From the NCBI GenBank assembly GCA_016841765.1, contig JAENYN010000012.1:31604-95603 (forward strand): a DNA stretch of 64,000 nucleotides, in the 5' to 3' direction. The translations under genes were made by a program, and so were the position numbers. Positions 42,923-53,524 of this stretch are shown piece after piece. The notes beneath the pieces are model-generated. The model had not been told where the DNA came from, ran no database searches, and saw only the letters and a program-made list of their open reading frames with translations. The DNA is from Guptibacillus hwajinpoensis. Lineage in GTDB: Bacteria; Bacillota; Bacilli; Bacillales; Bacillaceae_O. Every line of letters starts with the position of its first letter. Position 1 is the stretch's first letter.

Positions 42923-44125
42923 TTACAGTAATTCAGAGATAAGGCTTGCGGTCCGTTCTTTGCCTTTTTGGAGAAGCGACCGTTTTTGCAGGCGTTCGAT
43001 TGTCAGCAAGTCGCTTCGTTCCATGTCGGCGATGATTTCGGCCCGGACTAGTTCGATGAAGGGCCGGTCATAAATGAAGCAGTTCATTTCCTGGTTCAGA
43101 TACAGGCTTCTTTTATCGAAGTTGGCCGTGCCGATATCGCATATCTCTCCATCGACGACCATCACTTTCGTATGATAGAAGCCCTGGTAAAACTGATGGA
43201 TATGGCAGCCTGCATGAATGAGCGGAATAAAATAAGGGAATGCCGCCTCTTTTACAAGCGGGTGGTCCGCTTTTAACGGAACCATGATATTGATGTTCAC
43301 CCCGCGGCCGGCAGCTGAGATCAGGCTGTTGAAAAGCCGGTCGCCGGGAATGAAATACGGAGTGCCGATAAAGATCTCTTTTTTGGCACCGTCGATGAGC
43401 CGGCAGAACGCTTCCTCAAGATGGTTTCCGTCGGTGGATAACAGCTGCAGCTTGATCGGCCCTTTTTCCAGGGGCGGGAAATAGCGGGAAGGATTGCCGA
43501 TGTTTTTTCCGGATGCCTTCTCCCAATCTTTCAGGAACTGGCTCTGCAAATCCTGGACACCGTCCTGGGTCAGCCGGAGGTGGAAATCGCGCCATCGGCC
43601 CAATTTCGGATCAAAGCCCAGGTATTCCTTGCCGATATTAAAGCCGCCGAGATATCCGATTTTTCCATCAAACACAGCAATTTTCCGGTGGTTTCGGCGG
43701 TTGATTGAATAAAAGAAAAAAGGTGGCTGCATTTTCTGGCTGACGGCAATTTCCACGCCGTTTTCCCGCAGTTCCTTCAATGTTTTCCTCGACATTTTCC
43801 AGCAGCCGATCCGGTCCAGCAGCAGCCGGACGGTTAGCCCTTCCCCGGCTTTTTCCATCAAGAGCCGGAAAAAGTCCTGGCTGATGGCATCTTCCCTGAC
43901 GATATAAAACAGTATGTGTATATGGTCGCGCGCATCTTTTATATCCTGGAATAACGATTCATACAACTTGTTTCCAGACGGGAGAAGAAAGGCATTCCCT
44001 GAACGGACCGGCATTGGGTCCGGTGCCTTTTCCTTTCGGTGGCTTCTGCGGCCCAATTGGAAATCCACAAAGAACCAGATGCCAATCAATATGATGAGAA
44101 TCATGATTGAAACGATTACGTTCAT
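42923..44125 (-). CDS. Cardiolipin synthase-like phospholipase D protein (YwjE-like)
   Basis: The 400-residue protein has one N-terminal membrane helix (about 1-20) and two HKD motifs: NHRKIAVFDGKIGYLGGFN near residue 144 and FYHTKVMVVDGEICDIGTANFD near 318. That is the two-domain layout of bacterial cardiolipin synthases, which join two phosphatidylglycerol molecules. It has only one membrane helix where many Cls proteins have two. Position after uvsE matches ywjE, the B. subtilis cls paralogue. Confidence 0.87.
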   Translation of the reverse strand: MNVIVSIMILIILIGIWFFVDFQLGRRSHRKEKAPDPMPVRSGNAFLLPSGNKLYESLFQDIKDARDHIHILFYIVREDAISQDFFRLLMEKAGEGLTVRLLLDRIGCWKMSRKTLKELRENGVEIAVSQKMQPPFFFYSINRRNHRKIAVFDGKIGYLGGFNIGKEYLGFDPKLGRWRDFHLRLTQDGVQDLQSQFLKDWEKASGKNIGNPSRYFPPLEKGPIKLQLLSTDGNHLEEAFCRLIDGAKKEIFIGTPYFIPGDRLFNSLISAAGRGVNINIMVPLKADHPLVKEAAFPYFIPLIHAGCHIHQFYQGFYHTKVMVVDGEICDIGTANFDKRSLYLNQEMNCFIYDRPFIELVRAEIIADMERSDLLTIERLQKRSLLQKGKERTASLISELL

Positions 44126-44215
44126 CCTGCCACCTCGCTTTTCTTCCGCTTAGTATTGGCAAAACCATCATTAAAAAATGTACCATTTCCCGAAAAAAAT
44201 CCAAATAAATTGCAC

Positions 44216-44233
44216 TGACTGAATACTCATTCA
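44216..44233 (+). promoter_or_regulatory. FadR-type operator ahead of the YwjF-like gene
   Basis: TGACTGAATACTCATTCA agrees with the B. subtilis FadR box TGAATGAMTANTCATTCA at all but one fixed position. TATACT, a likely -10 box, follows at about 44247. The site therefore overlaps or abuts the promoter of the fatty-acid oxidation gene. FadR releases DNA on binding long-chain acyl-CoA. Confidence 0.7.
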
Positions 44234-44468
44234 TTATTGTTTGTGTTATACTGTAGTCAGAAAATTGCCTTTAATACTAATTGTTTTAAAAAAAGCAGGA
44301 ATCAAAAGGAGGAGAGCGAAAGTCAGTAAGTCAGGGGTGTAAAACGTTCAAAAGCAGGCGAAACAGCAGCATGACCCGGGGGAATTTGGGGGAAATGCGG
44401 GAAGGCTCCGCAGGTTTTGAACATCCTAAACAGCGCTATTTTTCAGTCAGGAAAGGGGACAGAGGAAC

Positions 44469-46622
44469 ATGGATACACTGCTGGTCATTAACTGGATTGC
44501 ATTTTTAATTGTAACCGGTTACGCACTTTATTTATTTGGCTATTTAATTAAAACAAGGTATGAATATATAAAGCTCGGCAAAGAAGAAGAATTCACAAGC
44601 AACGTCAAAGAACGGCTCAATAATATTTGGGTTTACGTATTCGGCCAAAAAAAGCTGCTGAAGGATAAGAAAAGCGGAACGATCCACGTGATGATGTTCT
44701 ACGGCTTTATCCTTGTGCAATTCGGTGCCTTCGATTTCATCTGGAAGGGGCTTGCACCGGGTTCGCATCTGCCGCTCGGGCCGCTTTATCCGGGATTCAC
44801 GTTTTTCCAGGAAATTGTCACACTCGTTATTCTTGTGGCGGTCATCTGGGCATTTTACCGCCGTTATATCGAAAAGCTGGTCCGCCTGAAACAGAGCTTG
44901 AAGGCAGGGCTCGTATACTATTTCATCGGTACACTCATGATCACCGTCCTGCTTGGGAACGGCATGGAATTCATCTGGCACGGCACTGGCCTCGAATGGT
45001 CTGAGCCGGTCGCGTCCGGCATCGCTGCCCTGTTCATGTGGATGAGCCCGACAGCCGCTGCAGCCGTGTTTTATGTGGCCTGGTGGCTTCACCTTGTGAC
45101 GCTCCTCGCTTTCCTTGTGTATGTGCCGCAGGGCAAGCATGCCCACTTGATTGCCGCGCCTGTCAATGTCTATATGAGTGCGGACGGCAAGCCGGGCAAG
45201 CTTCAGAAAATCAATTTTGAAGATATGGAAGAAGAAGAGGATGTCAGCTTTGGCGTCGGGAAAATCGAAGACTTCAGGCAGACGCAGATGATCGATTTTT
45301 ATGCCTGTGTCGAGTGCGGGCGCTGCACAAACATGTGCCCGGCAACCGGAACCGGCAAAATGCTGTCACCGATGGATATCATTCTTAAGCTGCGCGATCA
45401 TCTCACTGAAAAAGGGGCTGCCGTCACGTCCCAATCACCATGGGTGCCGCAGTTTGCCTTCAATGACACAAAAGGAAACCAGCTCGCCATGCAATCTGCA
45501 TCACAGGCCCAGAACGAAACAGCTGCAACAACGGAAGTGAGCCTGCAGGACATTTACAATACAAACTTGATCGGCGATGTCATCACAGAAGAAGAACTTT
45601 GGGCATGCACAACCTGCCGCAACTGTGAAGACCAGTGCCCGGTCATGAACGAACACGTCGACAAGATCATCGACCTCCGCCGTTATCTTGTTCTTACTGA
45701 AGGGAAAATGGACCCGGAAGCACAGCGCGCGATGATGAACATCGAACGCCAGGGCAATCCGTGGGGGCTGAACCGAAAAGAGCGTGAAAACTGGCGCGAC
45801 GGCCGTGACGATATTGAAGCGCCGACTGTGAAAGAAATGAAGAAAAGTGGCGAAGAATTCGAGTACCTGTTCTGGGTCGGCTCAATGGGCTCTTACGATA
45901 ACCGCAGCCAGAAAATCGCCCAATCGTTCGCAAAATTGATGAATGAAGCCGGCGTGAAATTTGCGATTCTCGGCAATAAGGAAAAGAACTCCGGCGATAC
46001 TCCGCGCCGTCTCGGCAACGAGTTCCTGTTCCAGGAGCTTGCCGAAAAGAACATCCAGGAGTTTGAGAAAAATGAAGTGAAGAAAATCGTCACCACCGAC
46101 CCGCATGCTTATAACATTTTGAAAAACGAGTATCCTGATTTCGGGCTGGAAGCGGAAGTTTACCACCATTCCGAACTGCTGTATGAACTCGTTAAAGAAG
46201 GCAGGCTGAAACCGGAATATGAAGTCAATGAAACGATCACATTCCATGACTCCTGCTACCTCGGCCGCTATAATGAAGTATATGATCCGCCGCGGGAAAT
46301 TCTGAAAGCCATTCCGGGTGCCAGGCTCGTCGAAATGGACCGCAACCGTGACGAAGGAATGTGCTGCGGTGCCGGCGGCGGCCTGATGTGGATGGAAGAA
46401 TCGACATCTAACCGCATCAATGTGGCCAGGACCGAACAGGCCCTTGCGACAAAGCCTTCCGTCATCGGAAGTGCGTGCCCGTATTGCATGACCATGTTGA
46501 GCGACGGCACAAAGGCGAAAGAAGTGGAGGAAGAAGTGAAGACACTCGATATCGCCGAGCTGCTGGAATTGTCGGTTATCGGAAAGCCGAATAAAAGCGA
46601 CGAAGAAGAAATCGTGCATTAA
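44469..46622 (+). CDS. Membrane-bound Fe-S oxidoreductase of acyl-CoA oxidation (YwjF-like)
   Basis: The 717-residue protein has an N-terminal membrane domain of about six helices (roughly 1-240) and two 4Fe-4S motifs, CVECGRCTNMCP near 280 and CTTCRNCEDQCP near 380. Two CCG domains follow, the second with SCYLGRYNEVYDPPR and CCGAGGGLMWMEE. This architecture is thought to pass electrons from electron-transfer flavoprotein to menaquinone in beta-oxidation. No etfAB genes are in the window. The upstream leader of over 200 bases carries a FadR-type box. Confidence 0.88.
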   Translation: MDTLLVINWIAFLIVTGYALYLFGYLIKTRYEYIKLGKEEEFTSNVKERLNNIWVYVFGQKKLLKDKKSGTIHVMMFYGFILVQFGAFDFIWKGLAPGSHLPLGPLYPGFTFFQEIVTLVILVAVIWAFYRRYIEKLVRLKQSLKAGLVYYFIGTLMITVLLGNGMEFIWHGTGLEWSEPVASGIAALFMWMSPTAAAAVFYVAWWLHLVTLLAFLVYVPQGKHAHLIAAPVNVYMSADGKPGKLQKINFEDMEEEEDVSFGVGKIEDFRQTQMIDFYACVECGRCTNMCPATGTGKMLSPMDIILKLRDHLTEKGAAVTSQSPWVPQFAFNDTKGNQLAMQSASQAQNETAATTEVSLQDIYNTNLIGDVITEEELWACTTCRNCEDQCPVMNEHVDKIIDLRRYLVLTEGKMDPEAQRAMMNIERQGNPWGLNRKERENWRDGRDDIEAPTVKEMKKSGEEFEYLFWVGSMGSYDNRSQKIAQSFAKLMNEAGVKFAILGNKEKNSGDTPRRLGNEFLFQELAEKNIQEFEKNEVKKIVTTDPHAYNILKNEYPDFGLEAEVYHHSELLYELVKEGRLKPEYEVNETITFHDSCYLGRYNEVYDPPREILKAIPGARLVEMDRNRDEGMCCGAGGGLMWMEESTSNRINVARTEQALATKPSVIGSACPYCMTMLSDGTKAKEVEEEVKTLDIAELLELSVIGKPNKSDEEEIVH

Positions 46623-46707
46623 TGGCAGGATAAATGCGAATGTAATCGAATAGTTATATACAGGGAAGGTGTGCATACATGTGTACACCTCCTTGTTTGG
46701 AAATGTT

Positions 46708-46727
46708 CCGAGCGAGCGTTCAGTCGG
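46708..46727 (+). promoter_or_regulatory. Dyad resembling a TetR-family operator before the thiolase gene
   Basis: CCGAGCGAGCGTTCAGTCGG is complementary to itself at 14 of 20 positions around a GANCGNTC core. It lies about 150 bases before the thiolase start. The TetR regulator at 52820 is an obvious candidate to bind it. Confidence 0.45.
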
Positions 46728-46789
46728 AAATTCCGGCAGGATGCCGCCGCCTGGGAAATGGAAAACATTGCGTTTTCTTTATATGTTTT

Positions 46790-46803
46790 TGAAAACGTTT
46801 ACG
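46790..46803 (+). promoter_or_regulatory. cre-like CcpA site before the beta-oxidation operon
   Basis: TGAAAACGTTTACG matches the consensus TGWAANCGNTNWCA at 13 of 14 positions. The mmg operon of B. subtilis, with related genes, is also repressed by CcpA. Confidence 0.65.
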
Positions 46804-46863
46804 AAGGGATATTCGTCCCTTTTTAATATCAGTTTCATCACTATTTTTACAGGGGGAATGAAT

Positions 46864-48048
<1,185 letters not shown>

Positions 48049-48089
48049 CACAGCAAAAGCTGAAGCAAATATAGAAAAGGGGAGAGCAA

Positions 48090-48941
48090 ATGGACATTAA
48101 AAAAGTGTTGGTAATCGGTGCAGGACAGATGGGCTCCGGCATCGCCCAGGTATGTGCAATGAGCGGATACGAGGTTTTCCTTCATGACCTGAAACAGGAA
48201 TTTGTCGATCGCGGCATGTCAGGGATCGCCAAAAACCTGTCCCGCCAGGTCGAAAAAGGGCGGATGGCAGAAGAAGACAAAGAAGGGACATTGAACAGGC
48301 TTACGCAATCCACCGATTTGAACAATGCCGCAAATGTGGATCTCGTCATTGAAGCCGCTGTTGAAAACATGGATGTAAAAAAAGATATTTTCAAGCAGCT
48401 CGACGAAATTGCGCCTGAACATGCCATCCTGGCAACAAACACATCATCACTGCCGATCACTGAAATTGCCGCGGTCACGAACCGTCCGGAACAGGTCATC
48501 GGCATGCACTTCATGAATCCGGTGCCGGTCATGAAATTGATCGAAGTCATCCGTGGATTGGCGACTTCTGATGAGGTATATGACACGATCGAAAAAATGT
48601 CGAAAGAGCTCGGCAAGGTTCCGGTTGAAGTCAATGACTTCCCGGGGTTTGTATCGAACCGCATCCTTTTGCCGATGATCAACGAGGCGATCTATACGCT
48701 GCATGAAGGGGTCGCTGATGTCGAAGCGATCGATGAAGTGATGAAGCTCGGCATGAACCACCCGATGGGCCCTTTAACGCTCGCTGACTTCATCGGCCTC
48801 GATACGTGCCTGTACATCATGGAAACACTCCATGAAGGCCTCGGCGATGATAAATACCGGCCGTGCCCGCTTCTCCGCAAGTATGTCAATGCCGGCTGGC
48901 TCGGCAAGAAGTCAGGCCGCGGCTTTTATAAATATGAATAG
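48090..48941 (+). CDS. 3-hydroxybutyryl-CoA dehydrogenase (MmgB-like)
   Basis: The 283-residue NAD-dependent enzyme has the Rossmann motif IGAGQMGSGIAQV (8-20), the catalytic His in GMHFMNPVPVMKLIEVI (about 138-154) and the C-terminal NHPMGPLTLADFIGLDTCLYIM. It oxidises 3-hydroxyacyl-CoA, the step before thiolase. It is 41 bases downstream of the thiolase gene with aaaagggga as ribosome binding site. Confidence 0.94.
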   Translation: MDIKKVLVIGAGQMGSGIAQVCAMSGYEVFLHDLKQEFVDRGMSGIAKNLSRQVEKGRMAEEDKEGTLNRLTQSTDLNNAANVDLVIEAAVENMDVKKDIFKQLDEIAPEHAILATNTSSLPITEIAAVTNRPEQVIGMHFMNPVPVMKLIEVIRGLATSDEVYDTIEKMSKELGKVPVEVNDFPGFVSNRILLPMINEAIYTLHEGVADVEAIDEVMKLGMNHPMGPLTLADFIGLDTCLYIMETLHEGLGDDKYRPCPLLRKYVNAGWLGKKSGRGFYKYE

Positions 48942-48998
48942 ATCATAAGCAGGAAAAGCGGCTTGACTTGCTTTTCCCCTTCAAAAGGAGGGTCATAT

Positions 48999-50141
48999 AT
49001 GGATTTGCGGTTCACAGAAGAACAGGAAATGATGAGGAAAATGGTCCGTGATTTCGCCCAGAAGGAAATCGCCCCGTTCGTGGAACAAATGGAAAAACAT
49101 GACGAATTCCCGCGCGATATCGTGAAAAAGATGGGGGAACTCGGCTTGATGGGCATCCCGATTCCGGAAAAATACGGCGGATCGAAAATGGACTTCACCT
49201 CATACATCATTGCGATCAATGAATTATCAAAAGTAAGCGCGACAGTCGGCGTCATCTTATCGGTCCATACATCGGTCGGCACGAATCCGATCCTCTACTT
49301 CGGCAATGAAGAACAAAAACAGAAATACATTCCGAAGCTTGCGGCCGGCGAATATCTCGGCGCTTTTGCACTCACAGAGCCAAGTGCCGGTTCCGATGCG
49401 GGCAGCCTGAAGACAAAAGCGGCCAGGAACGGCGATCATTACGTCATCAACGGATCGAAAGTATTCATCACAAACGGCGGTGAAGCGGACACCTATATCG
49501 TATTCGCCTCAACCGACCCGGATGCGGGCAGCCGCGGCATTTCGGCTTTCATCGTCGAAAAAGATACACCGGGCCTTGTCATCGGCAAAAAGGAAAAGAA
49601 AATGGGCCTGCACGGCTCCAATACCCTGCAGCTGTCGTTTGAAGACATGAAGGTGCCTGCTGAAAATCTCCTTGGCGAAGAAGGCCACGGCTTTAAAATC
49701 GCAATGGGCAACCTTGACGTCGGCCGCATCGGCATTGCCGCCCAGGCTCTCGGCATTGCGGAATCGGCACTCGAGCATGCCGTCGCCTATGCGAAAGAAC
49801 GGCAGCAGTTCGGCAAACCGATTGGCAGGCAGCAGGGCGTCGCTTTCAAAATCGCCGACATGGCGACAGAAGTCGAAGCGGCCAGGCTGCTCACCTATCA
49901 TGCCGCCTATATGCGGACAGCAGGCCTACCGACCGGCATGGCGGCGTCGATGGCAAAAATGACAGCTTCCAATACAGCGATGAAAGTCGCCACCGAAGCG
50001 ATCCAGGTATTCGGCGGCTACGGCTACACGGAAGAATACCCGGTTGAGCGCCTGTTCAGGGACGCCAAAGTCACACAGATTTACGAAGGAACGAACGAGA
50101 TTCAGCATCATGTGATCAGCAGGTTTTTGATGAAGGATTGA
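48999..50141 (+). CDS. Acyl-CoA dehydrogenase (MmgC-like)
   Basis: The 380-residue flavoprotein begins [20 protein letters not shown] and shows [16 protein letters not shown] (FAD-binding signature, about 126-141), [11 protein letters not shown], and the C-terminal second signature [31 protein letters not shown], which contains the catalytic Glu. It oxidises acyl-CoA at the alpha-beta bond. The start follows aaggaggg. A 21-bp array and about 480 bases separate it from the next acyl-CoA dehydrogenase gene. Confidence 0.94.
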   Translation: MDLRFTEEQEMMRKMVRDFAQKEIAPFVEQMEKHDEFPRDIVKKMGELGLMGIPIPEKYGGSKMDFTSYIIAINELSKVSATVGVILSVHTSVGTNPILYFGNEEQKQKYIPKLAAGEYLGAFALTEPSAGSDAGSLKTKAARNGDHYVINGSKVFITNGGEADTYIVFASTDPDAGSRGISAFIVEKDTPGLVIGKKEKKMGLHGSNTLQLSFEDMKVPAENLLGEEGHGFKIAMGNLDVGRIGIAAQALGIAESALEHAVAYAKERQQFGKPIGRQQGVAFKIADMATEVEAARLLTYHAAYMRTAGLPTGMAASMAKMTASNTAMKVATEAIQVFGGYGYTEEYPVERLFRDAKVTQIYEGTNEIQHHVISRFLMKD

Positions 50142-50200
50142 TTGGATTTGGCAATCTGCCGGATTTGGCGAGTGGATGGTACGGGAGTGGGGCTGCGTTC

Positions 50201-50331
50201 GGCGTGAAAAGGCCGGGATATGGCGCGAAACGGAGGTTTCAGCGTGAAAGTCCTGCGTAACGGCATGAAAAAGCCGCCATTCCGCGTGAAAACAATTGGA
50301 TTTGGCGTGATACTGGCTCCTTGTGGCGTGT
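50201..50331 (-). repeat. Array of 21-bp-spaced TTCACGCC-type units (array 4)
   Basis: GGCGTGA-type units start at 50201, 50222, 50241, 50262, 50283, 50304 and 50325: five steps of 21 bp and one of 19. Exact units are at 50201 and 50304. It sits inside the run of co-directional beta-oxidation genes. From 50332 to 50623 there is no gene; the right end holds the aggagg of the next gene. Confidence 0.85.
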
Positions 50332-50623
50332 GAACGCGCCGCTCCGATGCCAGGCCAACCTGAAAAAGCAAATGTTCAGCATTTAGTTACCTGACCAGGG
50401 TGCATATCCGCCCCGAATTGTTTAAAAACTTTTTAAATTAGAAAATGTTGCGGAAATCAGACTTGCTGATTTGTTTCTGCTGATTTCCACGCCGGCATTC
50501 CCGTGGCCAGGACTGTTTCCGCCAGCTAAAGCACCTTGCGTGTAAATTAACCGTTGGCAATCCAGCGTCAAATCCAGGGCTGAAACACACACTAATAAAT
50601 AGATTCCCAGAGGAGGAACCACC

Positions 50624-51766
50624 GTGAATTTCAAACTATCAGAAGAACATGAAATGCTTAGAAAGATGATCAGAGACTTTGCTAAAAATGAAGTCGCACC
50701 GACTGCGGCGGAACGCGATGAAGAGGAACGGTTCGATAAGAAGATTTTCGATCAAATGGCCGAACTCGGCATCACCGGAATTCCGTGGCCGGAAGAATAC
50801 GGCGGCATCGGCAACGATTATCTCGGTTATGTCATTGCCGTTGAGGAACTGTCCCGTGTCTGCGCATCAACAGGTGTCACGCTGTCAGCACATGTATCCC
50901 TGGCAGGCTGGCCGCTGTTCAAGTTCGGAACGGAAGAGCAGAAGCAAAAATACTTAACAGCGCTTGCCACCGGTGAAAAAATCGGCGCATACGGCCTGAC
51001 TGAGCCGGGATCCGGATCTGATGCCGGCAACATGAAAACGACGGCGAAGCGTGACGGGGACCATTATGTACTGAACGGTTCCAAAATCTTCATTACAAAC
51101 GGCGGCTATGCTGACATTTATATTGTGTTCGCACTTACCGATCCGGAGAAAAAGCAAAAAGGCGCAACAGCATTCATCGTAGAAAAAGACTTTCCGGGCT
51201 TCTCCGTCGGCAAAAAGGAAAAGAAACTCGGAATCCGTTCGTCCCCTACGACCGAAATCATTTTCGAAGATTGCCGTGTGCCGGTTGAAAACCGCCTGGG
51301 CGAAGAAGGCCAGGGCTTCAAAATTGCGATGAAGACGCTGGATGGCGGCCGTAACGGCATTGCGGCCCAGGCAGTCGGCATTGCCCAGGGTGCGCTTGAT
51401 GCCGCCGTTGAGTATGCAAAAGAACGCGAACAATTCGGCAAACCAATCGGACTTCAGCAAGGTGTCGGCTTCAAGCTTGCCGACATGGCAACCCAGATCG
51501 AAGCGGCCCGTCTCCTGACCTACCAGGCAGCATGGCGCGAATCAGAAGGGCTGCCGTACGGAAAAGAATCGGCGATGTCCAAACTGTATGCCGGCGATAT
51601 TGCCATGCAGGTCACAACCGAAGCGGTCCAGGTATTCGGGGGCTACGGCTATACAAAAGACTATCCGGTCGAACGCTACATGCGCGACGCGAAAATCACC
51701 CAGATTTACGAAGGCACAAACGAAATCCAGCGCCTCGTCATCTCGCGCATGCTCCTGTCTGAATAG
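50624..51766 (+). CDS. acdA: Acyl-CoA dehydrogenase AcdA-like
   Basis: The 380-residue paralogue of the gene at 48999 starts at GTG ([23 protein letters not shown]) behind aggagga. It has [36 protein letters not shown] and [39 protein letters not shown] with the catalytic Glu in YEGTNE. Position before rpoE fits acdA of B. subtilis. Which chain lengths or branches each dehydrogenase prefers is not visible. Confidence 0.92.
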   Translation: MNFKLSEEHEMLRKMIRDFAKNEVAPTAAERDEEERFDKKIFDQMAELGITGIPWPEEYGGIGNDYLGYVIAVEELSRVCASTGVTLSAHVSLAGWPLFKFGTEEQKQKYLTALATGEKIGAYGLTEPGSGSDAGNMKTTAKRDGDHYVLNGSKIFITNGGYADIYIVFALTDPEKKQKGATAFIVEKDFPGFSVGKKEKKLGIRSSPTTEIIFEDCRVPVENRLGEEGQGFKIAMKTLDGGRNGIAAQAVGIAQGALDAAVEYAKEREQFGKPIGLQQGVGFKLADMATQIEAARLLTYQAAWRESEGLPYGKESAMSKLYAGDIAMQVTTEAVQVFGGYGYTKDYPVERYMRDAKITQIYEGTNEIQRLVISRMLLSE

Positions 51767-51783
51767 GACATATGGCTCATGAT

Positions 51784-51814
51784 TGCCTGGCAATTGCCTC
51801 GCAATTGCCAGGCA
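51784..51814. repeat. TGCCTGGCAATTGC palindrome, copy 4
   Basis: It is identical to the copies at 21911 and 24181 across the arms and CTC loop. It lies 18 bases after the acdA stop and 45 bases before the meaB-like gene. Confidence 0.9.
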
Positions 51815-51858
51815 ATTCAATAACAACTCACTTAACCGAACCAACAAGGAGGAAATAA

Positions 51859-52857
51859 ATGATGCATCCCCTCGCCGAACGGATACGAAAAGGAGAAGAA
51901 CGGGCGCTGGCACGGGCGATCAGCTATGTTGAGAATGATCATCCGGAGAAACTGGCTTTGTTGAAGGACATTCATCCGCTGACAGGCAATGCCCATTATG
52001 TCGGGCTGACCGGATCGCCGGGAGCGGGGAAAAGTTCGCTTGTGAACCGCCTGATCTCCCATCTCCGTTCGCTCGATCTGACAGTGGGCATTGTGGCGGT
52101 TGATCCGACGAGTCCGTTCAGCGGCGGAGCGCTGCTTGGCGACCGCGTCCGGATGGCGGAGCATTTCACTGACCCGGGAGTTTTCATCCGCAGCATGGGG
52201 ACGCGGGGGAGCCTTGGCGGGCTTTCGAGAACAACAAAGGAAACGGTTCGGCTGATGGATGCGTTCGGATTCGATGTCATTTTAATCGAAACGGTCGGCG
52301 TCGGCCAATCTGAACTAGATATTATGAAAATTGCCGATACGACAGCCGTCGTGCTCACACCGGGGAGCGGAGATGCCGTCCAGGTGTTCAAAGCGGGCAT
52401 TATGGAAATCGCCGACTTGTTTGTCATCAACAAGGCAGATATGCCCGGCGTTCCCAAGCTTATGTCGGAAATTGAAAGCTTGCTTGATTTACTGAACACG
52501 TCAGGACGGAAGTGGAATCCGCCGATCGTCAAAACAATCGCTTCCCGCAGCGAAGGCCTGTCTGAATTATGGGAAACGATAGAGCGGCATAGGACGTTTT
52601 TGCGAGAGTCGGGTGAAGGGGACCGGCGCCGGGCGTATCACCTTGAGGAAGAAGTGTATGAAGTCGCACATTATGAAATCATGCGCCGGCTTATCGAGTC
52701 GGAAAAAAGCACCGGCCCCAAGTGGCTGGAAAATCTGCGCACCGGCCAATCAGACCCATATTCCATTGCCCGGGAAATTGCGGGAAAGTGGATAAATCGG
52801 CTGGAAGAGAGGGATGGGGATGAGGAAACAACAGGTACCAAGCAACGTAAAGGATGA
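51859..52857 (+). CDS. MeaB/ArgK-family G-protein chaperone of B12-dependent mutases
   Basis: The 332-residue G3E GTPase shows Walker A GLTGSPGAGKSSLVN (about 50-64), the Walker B/switch segment VILIETVGVGQSELDI, base-recognition NKAD and the C-terminal dimerisation helices. MeaB proteins load and protect adenosylcobalamin on methylmalonyl-CoA or isobutyryl-CoA mutase. Here icmF, two genes on, already carries its own G domain. That makes a separate MeaB notable, as no methylmalonyl-CoA mutase gene is in the window. The start follows aaggagg. Confidence 0.9.
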   Translation: MMHPLAERIRKGEERALARAISYVENDHPEKLALLKDIHPLTGNAHYVGLTGSPGAGKSSLVNRLISHLRSLDLTVGIVAVDPTSPFSGGALLGDRVRMAEHFTDPGVFIRSMGTRGSLGGLSRTTKETVRLMDAFGFDVILIETVGVGQSELDIMKIADTTAVVLTPGSGDAVQVFKAGIMEIADLFVINKADMPGVPKLMSEIESLLDLLNTSGRKWNPPIVKTIASRSEGLSELWETIERHRTFLRESGEGDRRRAYHLEEEVYEVAHYEIMRRLIESEKSTGPKWLENLRTGQSDPYSIAREIAGKWINRLEERDGDEETTGTKQRKG

Positions 52858-53500
52858 AAAAAAGGTACAGCTGCGAAGAGACCAGATGATCAAAGGGGCG
52901 GTCACGTTATTCAAGGAAAAAGGGTTTCACCGCACGACAACACGTGAAATTGCCGCTGCCGCTGGCTTCAGTGTCGGGACGCTTTATGAGTATATCCGCA
53001 AAAAAGAAGATGTCCTGTATCTTGTTTGCGACAGTATTTACGACCACGTCCAGGAGCGGATGCGCCAGGCGATCACACAGGAAGAAGGCAACCTGGCCGA
53101 CTTGAAAAAAGCGATTGCCGCATACTTTCTTGTCATGGATCAAATGCAGGATGAAGTGCTCGTGATGTATCAGGAAGCAAAGTCCCTCACAAAAGATGCC
53201 CTCCCATACGTACTCAAAAAAGAACTTGAAATGGTTGAATTGATTGAAGATGTCATCCGCAGCTGTGTGAGAAACGGCGATATAGAATTGACGGAATCCG
53301 GAATCCGGCTCGGAGCCCACAATATTTTTGTCCAGGGACAGATGTGGGGATTCCGCCGCTGGGTGCTGCAAAAGCAATACACACTTGAAGAATATACGGA
53401 ATTGCAGACAAATCTGCTGTTCAACGGATTCCTTCATCAGGAGGGAAACCGTGAAACGGTGAGTAACAGGCAGTTGTCGTTTGGAAGGAAAGCCGAATAA
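52820..53500 (+). CDS. TetR/AcrR family regulator of the acyl-CoA/icmF cluster
   Basis: The protein of about 226 residues has an N-terminal TetR HTH (QMIKGAVTLFKEKGFHRTTTREIAAAAGFSVGTLYEYIRKKEDVL, split over about 22-66) and a larger helical ligand-binding domain. I prefer ATG 52820, since gagaggg is then well placed; ATG 52814 is possible. It overlaps the end of the meaB-like gene by 38 bases and precedes icmF by 24, so it is part of the operon. Acyl-CoA-responsive repression of the cluster is the likely role. The dyad at 46708 is a candidate target. Confidence 0.85.
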   Translation: MRKQQVPSNVKDEKKVQLRRDQMIKGAVTLFKEKGFHRTTTREIAAAAGFSVGTLYEYIRKKEDVLYLVCDSIYDHVQERMRQAITQEEGNLADLKKAIAAYFLVMDQMQDEVLVMYQEAKSLTKDALPYVLKKELEMVELIEDVIRSCVRNGDIELTESGIRLGAHNIFVQGQMWGFRRWVLQKQYTLEEYTELQTNLLFNGFLHQEGNRETVSNRQLSFGRKAE

Positions 53501-53524
53501 CTAACAAAGGGGAGAGATGATCGG

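Noticed and set aside
46669..46863. N-terminal extension of the thiolase gene back to 46669
   Set aside because: The extension covers the TetR-like dyad and cre site and has no homology to thiolases; the good ribosome binding site fits the GTG at 46864.
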